Source of the DNA: Stutzerimonas urumqiensis
GTDB taxonomy: Bacteria > Pseudomonadota > Gammaproteobacteria > Pseudomonadales > Pseudomonadaceae
Reading direction: 5' to 3'
DNA length: 64,000 nucleotides
NCBI RefSeq assembly: GCF_003640395.1
Contig: NZ_RBZQ01000002.1
Coordinates: forward strand, 310,001-374,000
Below are positions 25,744 through 35,700 of the stretch, piece by piece. Position 1 is the first letter of the stretch. The number at the start of each line of letters is the position of its first letter. The translations under genes were made by a program, and so were the position numbers. Under the pieces are notes generated by a model, which searched no databases, was not told the origin of the DNA, and saw only the letters and a list, made by a program, of their open reading frames with translations.

Positions 25744-26379
25744 GTAGGAGCCCGCTTGCGGGCGATGCTCTTTGGGAGGCCGCATCCACGCGGTATAAGC
25801 CCACCCCCGCAGCCCGGATCGCCAGCAAGCTGGCTCCTACAAAAAGCGGCGACGCTCCGTGCCATCGGGCAAGCTCATCGCATTCGTAGGACGACCGGCG
25901 GCACCGCAGAGGCAACACCACACCCGTAGGAGCCCGCTTGCGGGCGATGCTCTTTGGCAGTCGCAACCGAGAGGTACCGGCCCCACCCCCGCAGCCCGAT
26001 CGCCAGCAAGCTAGCTCCTACAAAATGCGGTGGCGCTCCGTGCCATCGAGCACACCCGTAACGTTCGTGGGCCCCGTCGCCATCAAACAGGCGACACCAC
26101 ACCCGTAGGAGCCCGCTTGCGGGCGATGCTCTTCGCAGCCGCAACCGCGCGGTACCGGCCCCACCCCCGCAGCCCGGATCGCCAGCAAGCTGGCTCCTAC
26201 AAAAAGCGGTGGCGCTCCGTGCCATCGAGCTCACCCATCACATTCAAGGGCTCCGCCGCCATCAAGCAGGCGGCACCGCACCCGTAGGAGCCCGCTTGCG
26301 GGCGATGCTCTTTGGCAGTCGCAACCGAGCGGTACCGGCCCCAGCCCCGCAGCCCGATCGCCAGCAAGCTGGCTCCTAC
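25744..26379. repeat. Tandem array of four REPINs
   Basis: Four units start at 25744, 25926, 26105 and 26284, a period of 179-182 bp. Each unit is a REPIN of 96-97 bp: a direct REP arm (GTAGGAGCCCGCTTGCGGG), about 50 bp of loop, then an inverse arm (GCCAGCAAGCTGGCTCCTAC). The spacers between REPINs are also conserved (AAAAGCGGTGGCGCTCCGTG). The third-unit inverse arm keeps GCCAGCAAGCTGGC while the second has GCCAGCAAGCTAGC. The array fills the 772 bp gap between the TRAP operon and pcaC, and no gene is seen in it. Confidence 0.92.
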
Positions 26380-26410
26380 GCAAAGCGTCTTCGCCCGCGC
26401 CAAGCGCGAA

Positions 26411-26809
26411 TCAGGCCTCGCCCAGCGATTCCACGCCCAGTTCGTCCCAGACTTGTTCGGCCAGGTGGAAGGTGGCGTTGGCGGCGGGGATGCCGCAGTA
26501 GATTGCGCTTTGCAGCAGCACTTCCTTGATCTCGTCGCGCGTCACGCCGTTGTTGCGGGCGGCGCGCAGGTGCAGCTTCAGTTCGCCCTCGCGGTTCATG
26601 CCGATCAGCATGGCGATGGTGATCAGGCTGCGGGTATGGCGCGGCAGGCCGGGGCGGGTCCAGATGTCGCCCCAGGCGTGGCGGGTGATCATTTCCTGGA
26701 ATTCTTCGTTGAACGGCGTGGCGTTCTGCAGGCTGCGGTCGACATGGGCGTCGCCGAGCACGGCGCGACGCACCTGCATGCCGGCGTCGTAGCGTTGTTT
26801 TTCGTCCAT
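26411..26809 (-). CDS. pcaC: 4-carboxymuconolactone decarboxylase
   Basis: PcaC decarboxylates gamma-carboxymuconolactone to beta-ketoadipate enol-lactone. The 132-residue protein starts at the ATG at 26809 (MDEKQRYDAG) and shows FNEEFQEMITRHAWGDIW, LITIAMLIGMNREGELKLHL with catalytic Glu/His region, and EIKEVLLQSAIYCGIPAAN. It is the last gene of pcaIJF-B-D-C on the minus strand, 58 bp behind pcaD. The REPIN array begins right after its stop. Confidence 0.96.
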   Translation of the reverse strand: MDEKQRYDAGMQVRRAVLGDAHVDRSLQNATPFNEEFQEMITRHAWGDIWTRPGLPRHTRSLITIAMLIGMNREGELKLHLRAARNNGVTRDEIKEVLLQSAIYCGIPAANATFHLAEQVWDELGVESLGEA

Positions 26810-26848
26810 CGGTATCCCCGTGGGTGCTGGGTGGGCGGAAGGAAAGGC

Positions 26849-26871
26849 TTCGCGAGCAAGCTCGCTGCTAC
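26849..26871. repeat. REP element overlapping the pcaD stop codon
   Basis: A REP core TTCGCGAGCAAGCTCGCTGCTAC (one change from the usual GCTCCTAC end) spans 26849-26871. The CTA at 26868-26870 is the pcaD TAG stop in reverse, so the repeat supplies the termination codon. Confidence 0.75.
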
Positions 26872-27650
26872 AAAAAGCGCAACACGCGGGTGGTGAAGGC
26901 CTCGCCGGCCTCGACGTTCGACAGGTGCGCCGCCTCGAACTCGACCCGCTCGGCGTCGGCGATGCGCGCCTGCATGAAGCGGCCATCCTCGCAGGTGGTC
27001 ACCGCATCGCCTATGCCGCAGACCACCAGCGTCGGCGCCCGGATCGCGCCGAGCTGCTCGCGGAAATCGGCATCACGCACGGCCGCGCAGTTGGCCGCGT
27101 AGCCGTCCGGCGAAGTCTGCGCCAGCATCGCCACGATCGGCTCGACCCGCTCGGGCTGGGCGGCGGCGAAGCCCGGGGTGAACCAGCGACCGATCGAGGC
27201 GTCGCGCAGATCGCGCATGGCCTGTTCGCGGCCCTTGAGCACCGTGTCGATGCGGCCGTTCCAGACATCGTCGTTGCCGATCTTCGCCGCCGTGTTGCAC
27301 AGCACCAGCCGCTCGAGACGGTCGCCGGCGTGGATGCCCAGCCACTGCCCGATCAGCCCGCCCATCGACAGGCCGCAGAAGGAAAAGCGCCGCATGTCGA
27401 GCCCGTCGAGCAAGGCCAGCACGTCGCGGCCCAGCTGCTCGATGGAGTACGGCCCGGGTGTCACCAGCGACGCGCCGTGGCCGCGGGTGTCGAAGCGCAG
27501 CACGCGGAAGCGTTCGGCGAACGCCGGGACCTGCGCGTCCCACATGTGCAGGTCGGTGCCCAGCGAGTTGGACAGCACCAGCACCGGCGCGGCGGCCGGA
27601 CCGTCGAGGCGGTAGTTCAGCGGACCATCGGACAGGGAAAAGGCTGGCAT
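26868..27650 (-). CDS. pcaD: 3-oxoadipate enol-lactonase
   Basis: PcaD hydrolyses beta-ketoadipate enol-lactone. It is a 260-residue alpha/beta hydrolase with the nucleophile elbow CGLSMGG (about 93-99), an acid residue in VVCGIGDAVT and the His in EAAHLSNVE near residue 240. The oxyanion region NSLGTDLHMWD is typical. The gene starts 9 bp after pcaB. Its TAG stop lies inside a REP element, and the protein ends RVLRFL, with little or no tail beyond the fold. Confidence 0.96.
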   Translation of the reverse strand: MPAFSLSDGPLNYRLDGPAAAPVLVLSNSLGTDLHMWDAQVPAFAERFRVLRFDTRGHGASLVTPGPYSIEQLGRDVLALLDGLDMRRFSFCGLSMGGLIGQWLGIHAGDRLERLVLCNTAAKIGNDDVWNGRIDTVLKGREQAMRDLRDASIGRWFTPGFAAAQPERVEPIVAMLAQTSPDGYAANCAAVRDADFREQLGAIRAPTLVVCGIGDAVTTCEDGRFMQARIADAERVEFEAAHLSNVEAGEAFTTRVLRFL

Positions 27651-27659
27651 GCGCGCTCC

Positions 27660-29018
27660 TTAGCGAAGGGATCGGTGCTCGGCCACGGCGCGGTCGACCC
27701 AGCGGCGCGCCTGACCCAGGTAATGCGCCGGATCGAGCAGGCGATCCAGCTCGTCGGCGGTGAAGTGTCCGGTAACCACGGGGTTGTCGGCGAGCACCGC
27801 GCGCAGATGGCGCCCTTCGGCCACCGCCTGCTTGCAGCAGCGCTCGACCTCATGGTGCGCGGCGTAGCGGCCGATTCGCTGCGCCAGCGCGATGCTGATC
27901 GCCTCGGCAAGCACCAGCCCGCGGGTGAGTTCGAGGTTCGCCGCCATGCGCGCTTCGTCGAATTCGAGCGCGGGCACGGCGACCCGCGCCTGCTGCAAGG
28001 CGCCGGCGACGAGGCAGCAGAGTTCGGGCAGCGTCTCCCACTCGGCGTGCCAGAGGCCGAGGCTGCGCTCGTGTTCCTGCGGCATGGCCGAGAGCATCGT
28101 CGCGACCAGACCGGGCGCGCGCGTCGCGGCGGCGATCATCACCGCGCTGCCGACCGGGTTGCGCTTGTGCGGCATGGTCGAGGAGCCGCCCTTGCCCGGC
28201 TCCGCGGGTTCGAAGACCTCGCCGACATCGGTCTGCATCAGCAGCGAGAGATCGCGCCCGAGCTTGCCCAGCGAACCGGCGACGAGCCCTAGCAGGCTGG
28301 CGAACTCCACCAGCCGGTCGCGCTGCGTATGCCAGGGCTGGTCCGGCAGGTTCAGGTCCAGCTCGCGGGCCAGCGCCTCGCTCACCGGCCAGGCCTGCGC
28401 GCCCAGTGCCGCCAGCGAGCCGGAGGCGCCGCCGAATTGCAGGCACAGCAGCCGCGGCTTGAGTTCGGCCAGGCGCTGGCGGTGGCGGGTGATCGCCCCG
28501 AGCCAGCCGGCGATCTTCATGCCCAGGGTGACCGGCGTGGCGTGCTGCAGCCAGGTGCGGCCGCTGATCGGCGTGGCCGCGTGGCGCTCGGCCTGCACAG
28601 CCAGCGCATCGGCGAGCTGGACCAGATCAGCGTCGAGCAGCCCGATGGCCTGGCGCAGTTGCAGCACCAGCCCGGTGTCCATGACGTCCTGACTGGTGGC
28701 GCCCAGGTGGACGTAGCGCTCGGCCTCCGGGGCCGTGGCCGCGATCTGCCGGCCGAGCGCCTTGACCAGCGGAATCGCGGAATTGCCGGCACTGCCGATG
28801 GCCTCGGCCAGTGCCGCGAAGTCATAGCGCTCGGCCCGGCAGGCCGATTCGATCGCCGCCACGACGCCGGACGGAATCACGCCCACCGCCGCCTCGGCGC
28901 GCGCCAATGCCGCCTCGAAATCGAGCATGCCCTGCACCCGGCCGCTGTCGGAGAAGACCGCGCGCATGGCCGGTGCGGTGAAGTAACGATCGAACAGCTG
29001 GTTGCTCGGCAGGTTCAC
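27660..29018 (-). CDS. pcaB: 3-carboxy-cis,cis-muconate cycloisomerase
   Basis: PcaB cyclises beta-carboxymuconate, the ring-cleavage product of protocatechuate, to gamma-carboxymuconolactone. It belongs to the fumarase/aspartase superfamily: HLGATSQDVMDTG (about 103-115), TWLQHATPVTLGMK (about 150-163) and the signature GKGGSSTMPHKRNP (about 275-288). The 452-residue length is normal. The start is GTG at 29018 with a GAGGG site upstream. The segment from 29019 to pcaF holds a REPIN array. Confidence 0.96.
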   Translation of the reverse strand: MNLPSNQLFDRYFTAPAMRAVFSDSGRVQGMLDFEAALARAEAAVGVIPSGVVAAIESACRAERYDFAALAEAIGSAGNSAIPLVKALGRQIAATAPEAERYVHLGATSQDVMDTGLVLQLRQAIGLLDADLVQLADALAVQAERHAATPISGRTWLQHATPVTLGMKIAGWLGAITRHRQRLAELKPRLLCLQFGGASGSLAALGAQAWPVSEALARELDLNLPDQPWHTQRDRLVEFASLLGLVAGSLGKLGRDLSLLMQTDVGEVFEPAEPGKGGSSTMPHKRNPVGSAVMIAAATRAPGLVATMLSAMPQEHERSLGLWHAEWETLPELCCLVAGALQQARVAVPALEFDEARMAANLELTRGLVLAEAISIALAQRIGRYAAHHEVERCCKQAVAEGRHLRAVLADNPVVTGHFTADELDRLLDPAHYLGQARRWVDRAVAEHRSLR

Positions 29019-29168
29019 GCCAGACCCTCGTTGATTGCCCAGGCCGTCGGCGGCACGGGCGCTTTCGTGTGTGCGCCAATCCTAGTCTGTCGGCGCCGGT
29101 TAGCGCTCGAGCGGCGCGGCGGCTGTTCGCGAGCACGCCCGCGAATCCCTTACCGCCGTGCCCACCGG

Positions 29169-29694
29169 TTCGCCAGCAAGCTGGCTCCTACAGGCGCCCA
29201 GGCGCCGCGAACCGGGCTTCGTTCATGCCCATCGCGTGCAGCGGGCGCGCAGGGCAGATACCTGAGTCGGCCCGCAACGCGACGTGCACTTCGTAGGAGC
29301 GAGCTTGCTCGCGAATCTCCTTACGCCGTGCCCGCCGGTTCGCGAGCAAGCTCGCTCCTACAGGAGTCGCGAGCCGGGTTTCGTGCATGCCCATCGCGTG
29401 CAGCGGGCGCGCAGGGTAGCTGCCTGAGTCGGCCCGCAACGCGACGTGCACCCCGTAGGAGCGAGCTTGCTCGCGAATCCCCTTACCGCCGTGCCCACCG
29501 GTTCGCCAGCAAGCTGGCTCCTACAAGAGCCCAGGTGCCGCGAGCCGGGCTTCGTGCATGCGCATCGCGTGCAGCGCGGGCGCGCAGGTAGATGCCTGAG
29601 TCGGCCCGCAACGCGACGTGCACTTCGTAGGAGCGAGCTTGCTCGCGATCCCCTCACGCCGTGCCCACCGGTTCGCCAGCACGCTGGCGCCTAC
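29169..29694. repeat. Second tandem REPIN array, different REP subtype
   Basis: Three full REPINs of 68-70 bp lie at 29293-29361, 29455-29524 and 29627-29694, preceded by an inverse arm at 29169-29191 whose direct arm is decayed. Direct arms read GTAGGAGCGAGCTTGCTCGC, unlike the GCCCGC arms of the array at 25.7 kb. The spacers are strongly conserved (GTGCAGCGGGCGCGCAGG and GAGTCGGCCCGCAACGCGAC), giving periods of 162 and 172 bp. The array occupies the 695 bp between pcaB and pcaF; no gene is seen there. Confidence 0.9.
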
Positions 29695-29713
29695 GCAAAG
29701 CCCGCGGCAGGCG

Positions 29714-30915
<1,202 letters not shown>

Positions 30916-30919
<4 letters not shown>

Positions 30920-31698
30920 TCGTCACCTCCTTTCTGACCGTGCGCCGCGGCGGTGCGGGCTTCGAGGGCACGCAGCGCCTCGAGTTCGGTCGTGTTGGGT
31001 TCGGCGGTCACCGCCACCTGATCGGCGAAGCGAATGGCCCAGCCGGTGTTCTCGATCACCTGCTCGCGGGTAACGCCCGGATGCAGCGAAGTGACCACGA
31101 ACTCGTTGGACCCGGCCTCGGGCTCCATGATGCACAGATCGGTGATGATCGCGACCGGGCCGGCGCCGGGCAGACCCAGGCGCTGGCGGTGGTCGCCACC
31201 CTCGCCGTGCCCGACCGAGGTGATGAACGCCAGTTTGTCGACGAAGGTGCGATGCGACTGTTTGAGGATGATCAGCACCTCCTTCGCGCTACCGGCAATT
31301 TCCGGCGCGCCGCCGGCGCCGGGCAAGCGAACTTTCGGCTGGTGATAGTCGCCGATCACCGTGGTGTTGATGTTGCCGAACCGGTCCACCTGCGCCGCGC
31401 CGAGGAAGCCCACGTCGATGCGCCCGCCTTGCAGCCAGTAACGGAAGATCTCGCCGGTCGGCACCACGGTGTCGGCGGTCTCGGCCAGCTCGCCATCGCC
31501 GATCGACAGCGGCAGCACGCTCGGCTTGGCGCCGATCGGGCCGGATTCGTAGATCAGCACCACGTCGGGCGACGACGTCAGTCGCGCGAGGTTGGCGGCC
31601 TTGGACGGCAGGCCGATGCCGACGAAGCAGACCGCGCCGTTCTTCAGCCGGCGGGCGGCGGCCACGGTCATCATTTCACTGGTCGAATAGGCGCTCAT
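30916..31698 (-). CDS. pcaJ: 3-oxoadipate CoA-transferase beta subunit
   Basis: This 260-residue subunit carries the catalytic Glu in the ESG motif ([11 protein letters not shown], about 50). Other family blocks are [32 protein letters not shown] and [19 protein letters not shown]. The size and sequence type resemble the CatIJ-like class and not the shorter P. putida PcaJ. It is coupled to pcaI (shared base in TGATG) and to pcaF (ATGA). With PcaI it moves CoA from succinyl-CoA to beta-ketoadipate. Confidence 0.94.
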
Positions 31699-32561
31699 CA
31701 GTTGGCCTCCCCGGCGTTGGCGTGGGCGAGCTTGTGCCGGAACTCGGCGTAGTCACGGGTGCCGCGGACGTACTCGTCGACCCAGGCGTTGAAGCTATCG
31801 CGGTCGCGGGCGATCGGGTCCCAGGCCTGGTAGAAGCGGTTGTCGCGCTCGTAATAGCCGTGCGCATAGGACGGGTGCGCCCCGCCCGGCACCTCGCAGA
31901 CGGCGCTGATCGCCCAGGTCGGCAGCACGCAGGCGTTCATCGGCGCATTCAGGTCGTCGACGACCTCTTCGACGGTGACGATGCAGCGCTTGGCCGCCAG
32001 GGCCGCTTCCTTCTGCACGCCGAGGATGCCCCAGAGCAGCACGTTGCCCTTGCGATCGGCCTTCTGCGCGTGGATCACGGTGACGTCCGGGCGCACGCTC
32101 GGCACCGCCGCCAGCACTTCGCCGGTGAAGGGGCAGGTCACGCTCTTGAGCATGGGGTTGACCGTCGGCAGGTCGGAGCCGGCGTAGGCGCGCAGCACCG
32201 CGAAGGGCAGCCCGGAGGCGCCGGCGACGTAGGCGTTGGCGAGGTCCGCGTGGCTGTGTTCTTCGATTTCCAGCGGCTGCGGCCAGCCCTTTTCGACCGC
32301 GTCGCGCAGGCGGTGCAGCGAGCCGACGCCGGGGTTGCCGCCCCAGGAGAAGATCAGCTTCTTCGCGCAGCCGGCGCCGATCAGGAGGTCATAGACCAGG
32401 TCGGGGGTCATGCGCACCAGCGTCAGGTCGCGCTTGTTCTGCCGGATCAGCTCGTGCGAGGCAGCGGTGGGAATCAGGTGGGTGAAGCCTTCGAGGGCGA
32501 CGGTATCGCCGTCATGCACGAAGCGCTGGACGGCTTCGGACAGGGAAAGGAGATCGGCCAT
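31698..32561 (-). CDS. pcaI: 3-oxoadipate CoA-transferase alpha subunit
   Basis: The 287-residue alpha subunit contains the CoA-transferase family I motifs VHDGDTVALEGFTHLIPTAA and LIGAGCAKKLIFSWGGNPGVG, and TVIHAQKADRKGNVLLWGI. It is longer than P. putida PcaI (about 230 residues) and fits the CatI-like class, as does its partner. It is the first gene of pcaIJF and is preceded by paired PcaR-like sites centred about 90-105 bp upstream of the ATG. Confidence 0.94.
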   Translation of the reverse strand: MADLLSLSEAVQRFVHDGDTVALEGFTHLIPTAASHELIRQNKRDLTLVRMTPDLVYDLLIGAGCAKKLIFSWGGNPGVGSLHRLRDAVEKGWPQPLEIEEHSHADLANAYVAGASGLPFAVLRAYAGSDLPTVNPMLKSVTCPFTGEVLAAVPSVRPDVTVIHAQKADRKGNVLLWGILGVQKEAALAAKRCIVTVEEVVDDLNAPMNACVLPTWAISAVCEVPGGAHPSYAHGYYERDNRFYQAWDPIARDRDSFNAWVDEYVRGTRDYAEFRHKLAHANAGEAN

Positions 32562-32640
32562 GGGAATTCTCGTGGTTGGGTTCCGGCATTCCGATGTCTA
32601 TCGGGTGACAGCACGTTACCCAGCCGCCCCCTGAGCGCCA

Positions 32641-32674
32641 ATCCGATAATCGACTATTGGTGCGTTTATCGAAC
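32641..32674 (-). promoter_or_regulatory. Paired PcaR operators before pcaI
   Basis: On the minus strand GTTCGATAAACGCAC (32674-32660) matches the P. putida PcaR site GTTCGATAATCGCAC at 14 of 15 positions. A second copy, AGTCGATTATCGGAT (32655-32641), has its centre 19 bp away. In P. putida the pcaIJ promoter is the classical PcaR target. Confidence 0.85.
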
Positions 32675-32722
32675 GGTATCGTTTCGGTGCTCGATCGCCC
32701 CGTTCGGCGCGCCACGACGACA

Positions 32723-32755
32723 AAGGCCGCGCCACGGTTGCCCGGGCGCGGCCTT
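32723..32755 (-). terminator. Probable terminator of pcaR
   Basis: AAGGCCGCGCC (32723-32733) pairs over 11 bp with GGCGCGGCCTT (32745-32755). Read leftward it is followed by only a short TTTG, so termination may be weak. It lies just past the pcaR stop. Confidence 0.6.
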
Positions 32756-32769
32756 CGGCGATCGGCGCT

Positions 32770-33606
32770 TCAGCTGTACAGGCGGGCGCTCAGCTCTCGG
32801 CTCGCCTCGAGCAGCGGCGGCAGAAAGCGCTGCTCCAGTTCGTGGCGGCTGACGCGACCGGCGTGGGTGCCGACGTTCAGCGCCGCGAGCACCTGCCCGG
32901 CGGAGTCACGTACCGGCACGGCCAGCGAGCGCAGGCCGACTTCCAGCTCCTGGTCGATGATGACCCAGCCTTGCCGGCGAATCGCCTCGATGCTGGCGCG
33001 CAGCGCCTCGGGCGTGCTGACGGTGCGGCTGGTCTTGACCTGCAGTTCGGCGTGCTCGATGTATTCCTCGAGCGCCGCGTCATCCAGCGCCGCCAGCAGG
33101 ATGCGGCCCATCGAGGTGCAGTAGGCCGGCAGCCGGCTGCCGACGCTCAGGTCCACCGAGATGAGCCGCTGCGGCGTCGCCGAGCGCGCGATGTAGAGAA
33201 TCTCGTCGCCCTCCATCGTCGCCATCGAGCAGGCTTCGTGCAGTTGCTCGCTCAGGCGATCGAGGATCGGCTGCGCGGTCACCGCCAGCGGCGTCGACGA
33301 CAGGTACGCATGGCCAAGGGTGAGCACCTTGGGCAGCAGCGAGTAGGTGCGCCCGTCGGTGGTCACGTAGCCGAGCTTCATCAGCGTGTGCAGGCAACGG
33401 CGCACGGCGGCGCGCGGGATCTCCGTGCGGTGGCTGATCTGCGCGATGGTCAGGTGGCGCTTGCGCTCCTGAAACGCATGGATGACCGCCAGGCCGCGCG
33501 CCAGCGAGGTCATGAAGTTGGGGTCGCCGGTGAAGGCTTCGATGCGTTTGGCCGGCGAGGCGATGATCGGCGGCGCGAGCGGCGTGCCGGAACGGTCTTC
33601 GTGCAT
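32770..33606 (-). CDS. pcaR: IclR-family activator of the beta-ketoadipate pathway
   Basis: The 278-residue IclR-type regulator has an N-terminal winged helix (about 33-95: SLARGLAVIHAFQERKRHLT, then TEIPRAAVRRCLHTLMKLGY) and a C-terminal effector domain with SVGSRLPAYCTSMGRILLAAL. In P. putida PcaR activates pca genes with beta-ketoadipate as inducer. Its own promoter carries a PcaR-type operator pair (33624-33657), so autoregulation is expected. Other pairs in the window lie before pcaI and dctP2, with a single site before aroQ. Confidence 0.94.
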   Translation of the reverse strand: MHEDRSGTPLAPPIIASPAKRIEAFTGDPNFMTSLARGLAVIHAFQERKRHLTIAQISHRTEIPRAAVRRCLHTLMKLGYVTTDGRTYSLLPKVLTLGHAYLSSTPLAVTAQPILDRLSEQLHEACSMATMEGDEILYIARSATPQRLISVDLSVGSRLPAYCTSMGRILLAALDDAALEEYIEHAELQVKTSRTVSTPEALRASIEAIRRQGWVIIDQELEVGLRSLAVPVRDSAGQVLAALNVGTHAGRVSRHELEQRFLPPLLEASRELSARLYS

Positions 33607-33623
33607 GGAGGGCTCCCTGGGCT

Positions 33624-33657
33624 GCGCGATTATCGGACTTTAGTTCGGTAATCGAAA
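33624..33657 (-). promoter_or_regulatory. Paired PcaR-like operators before pcaR
   Basis: GCGCGATTATCGGAC (33624-33638) and GTTCGGTAATCGAAA (33643-33657) share the CGRTWATCG core and are 19 bp apart centre to centre, ending about 18 bases before the pcaR ATG. Autoregulation is the likely function. Confidence 0.7.
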
Positions 33658-33682
33658 TGCAGCCAGCCCCCAGCCGCCGCGC

Positions 33683-34612
33683 TCAACCCAGCCAGCCGAG
33701 GAACAGGCTGATGGTCACGAAAGAGGACACCGTGGTCACCACCAGGGCCGCGGCGCAGCGACCTTCGAGGCCGAAGCGCTGCCCCAGCAGCGGGAAGACG
33801 CTCATCATCGGCGCACAGGCGAACAGCACCCCCGCGGTGGCGAGCGACGGCTCCATGCCGCCGATCAGCGTGAAGCAGGCCAGCACGGCCAGCGGGTGCA
33901 GCACCAGCTTGCCGACCCCGAGCTGCGCCGCGTCGGCCAGCAGCCCGCGGGTCTTGAGCCCGTAGAGGCTCGCGCCGATGACGAACAGGGCTACCGGCGC
34001 GGCCGACAGCGCGAGCATCTCCAGCACCTTCGCCGGGATGGCCGGCAGCCGCACGCCCAGTAGCGCCAGCGCCAGGCCCAGGGAGATCGCCAGGATGATC
34101 GGGTTGCGCACCAGCCGCAGCCCGGTCTCGCGCAGCGCCGCCGCGGCGCCACGACCTTTCTGCTCGCCCAGCTCGGCGAGCATCAGCGCCAGCGGGATCA
34201 TCAGGAGGTTCTCGACCATCATGTTCAGCGCCATGGCGACGGCCGCGGTCGAGCCGAGCGCCATCGCCGCGATCGGGTAGCCGATGAAGCCGCTGTTGGA
34301 GACCGACATCCCCATCGCGGTGATCGCGCTGGCGGTCAGGGTGTCGCGCCGCACCAGCCGCGCGAAGGCCAGGCCGCCCCAGAACACCAGCTGCGAGGCC
34401 AGCCCGTAGGCGATCACGTAATGGGCGTCGAACACTTCCTCGAGCGGCCGGTCCAGCAGCGCTTTCATCACCAGTGCGGGCAGCGCGAAGGTGATGACGA
34501 ACTTGCCCATGCCGGCGACCTGCTCGCGGTTGACGATGGCGAAGCGCGCCGCCAGGTAGCCGATGCCGATCAGCACGAAGATGGGCGCGGTGATGCCGAG
34601 GATCTGGAGCAT
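33683..34612 (-). CDS. AEC-family transporter
   Basis: The 309-residue protein is an auxin-efflux-carrier (AEC) family permease with about ten membrane segments. Landmarks are GITAPIFVLIGIGYLAARF at the start, KFVITFALPALVMKALL, the broken-helix motif MSVSNSGFIGYPI and ATAGVLFACAPMMSVFPLLG. The start is the ATG at 34612; the longer reading frame upstream is a shadow of zapE. Members move malonate, malate or other small carboxylates. Between zapE and pcaR, it may handle an aromatic-derived acid, but no substrate can be read from sequence. Confidence 0.88.
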   Translation of the reverse strand: MLQILGITAPIFVLIGIGYLAARFAIVNREQVAGMGKFVITFALPALVMKALLDRPLEEVFDAHYVIAYGLASQLVFWGGLAFARLVRRDTLTASAITAMGMSVSNSGFIGYPIAAMALGSTAAVAMALNMMVENLLMIPLALMLAELGEQKGRGAAAALRETGLRLVRNPIILAISLGLALALLGVRLPAIPAKVLEMLALSAAPVALFVIGASLYGLKTRGLLADAAQLGVGKLVLHPLAVLACFTLIGGMEPSLATAGVLFACAPMMSVFPLLGQRFGLEGRCAAALVVTTVSSFVTISLFLGWLG

Positions 34613-34635
34613 GTGACGACTCTGAAGGACGTCCG

Positions 34636-35700
34636 TCAGGGACGGGATGCAAGCTGGGCCAGGCGACTGGCCGTGCGGGCGAGATCGGGGTGCGCGGCGG
34701 GATCGAGCAGCGCCTCCCGCGGCGCGGTACCGACCAGTGTCAGGTGCAGGTCCGCATCGTAGACGATGTCGATGAAATTCACGAAGCGTTGTATGACGTC
34801 CGTTCTTTCCCCGTGCAGCGGCGCCAACGGCCCGACCACCAGCCGGCGGAACTGGTCGCACAGCCAGAGGTAGTCGCGGCTGGAGCGCGGTTCGCGAAAC
34901 AGCTCGTCCACCGTCAGCCAGGCGGTGTCGCCGTCTCGGGCCAGCAGGTGCAGCGGGCGGTGATGGACCTCGCACGCCACGTCGCGGGTTGCCTGCGGTC
35001 CGGGCGCCGGCGCGCCGGCGAGCCAATCGGTGGCCTCGGCCTGCCGGTAATCGCCCCAGCGGTAGTCGCCGCGCTGGCGGTAATCCTCGCCGCCGTCGAG
35101 TTCGAGCACCTGGAAGCGGCGCTCGATCAGGGCGATGGTCGGCGCGAAGCGTTCGCGGTACAGCGGATTGGGGCAAAGGCCGCGCGGGGCGTAATTGGAC
35201 GTGCAGACCAGCCCGACGCCCGCCTCGACCAAGCCTTCCAGCAGTCGCCCGAGCAGACGGGCGTCGCCGATGTCGTGCACGTGGAATTCATCGAAGCACA
35301 GCAGCCGGGTCCGCTGCGTGATCGCCTCGGCGAGCAGCCGCAGTGGATCGGGTCGACCGGCGAACTCGGCGCTGCGCACCTGGACTTCCTGGAGAAAGGC
35401 ATGGAAGTGCACGCGGCGCTTGTCGGCGACCGGCGCGGCCTCGAAGAAGCGATCCATGACGAAGCTCTTGCCGCGCCCGACCCCTCCCCACAGGTAGACG
35501 CCGGCCGCCGGCTGGCGGCGCCAGCGGCGCGGGCGCAGCCGGGCGTCCAGCCAGTCGGCGAGCGCGTGCATGGCGGCCTTCTGTGCCGGATCGGGGACGA
35601 ACGCACGATCAGCCAGCGCCTGTTCGAAGCGCTGGCCGATCAGGGTGGCCGTGGATGGCTGGTCGGCGGCAGGGCCGGCCGGATCGACGCTAGAAGTCAA
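34636..35700 (-). CDS. zapE: ZapE/AFG1-like cell-division ATPase
   Basis: This AAA-type ATPase has Walker A GGVGRGKSFVMD and Walker B LLCFDEFHVHD, then TSNYAPRGLCPNPLYRERFAP with the family arginine, and ends with RFVNFIDIVYDADLHL. It is of normal size for ZapE (about 354 residues). Start choice is unsure: a TTG at 35700 follows an AAGGAGAG site inside pcaG and overlaps the pcaG stop by 11 bp, while an ATG at 35760 would add 20 basic residues and overlap pcaG more. ZapE modulates the FtsZ ring. Its place inside a pca locus looks accidental or operonic. Confidence 0.88.
   Translation of the reverse strand: MTSSVDPAGPAADQPSTATLIGQRFEQALADRAFVPDPAQKAAMHALADWLDARLRPRRWRRQPAAGVYLWGGVGRGKSFVMDRFFEAAPVADKRRVHFHAFLQEVQVRSAEFAGRPDPLRLLAEAITQRTRLLCFDEFHVHDIGDARLLGRLLEGLVEAGVGLVCTSNYAPRGLCPNPLYRERFAPTIALIERRFQVLELDGGEDYRQRGDYRWGDYRQAEATDWLAGAPAPGPQATRDVACEVHHRPLHLLARDGDTAWLTVDELFREPRSSRDYLWLCDQFRRLVVGPLAPLHGERTDVIQRFVNFIDIVYDADLHLTLVGTAPREALLDPAAHPDLARTASRLAQLASRP

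Noticed and set aside
25744-29694. Possible CRISPR arrays because of regular repeats
   Set aside because: Repeats are inverted REP pairs at 160-182 bp periods with conserved, not variable, spacers, and no cas genes are near; REPIN arrays explain them.
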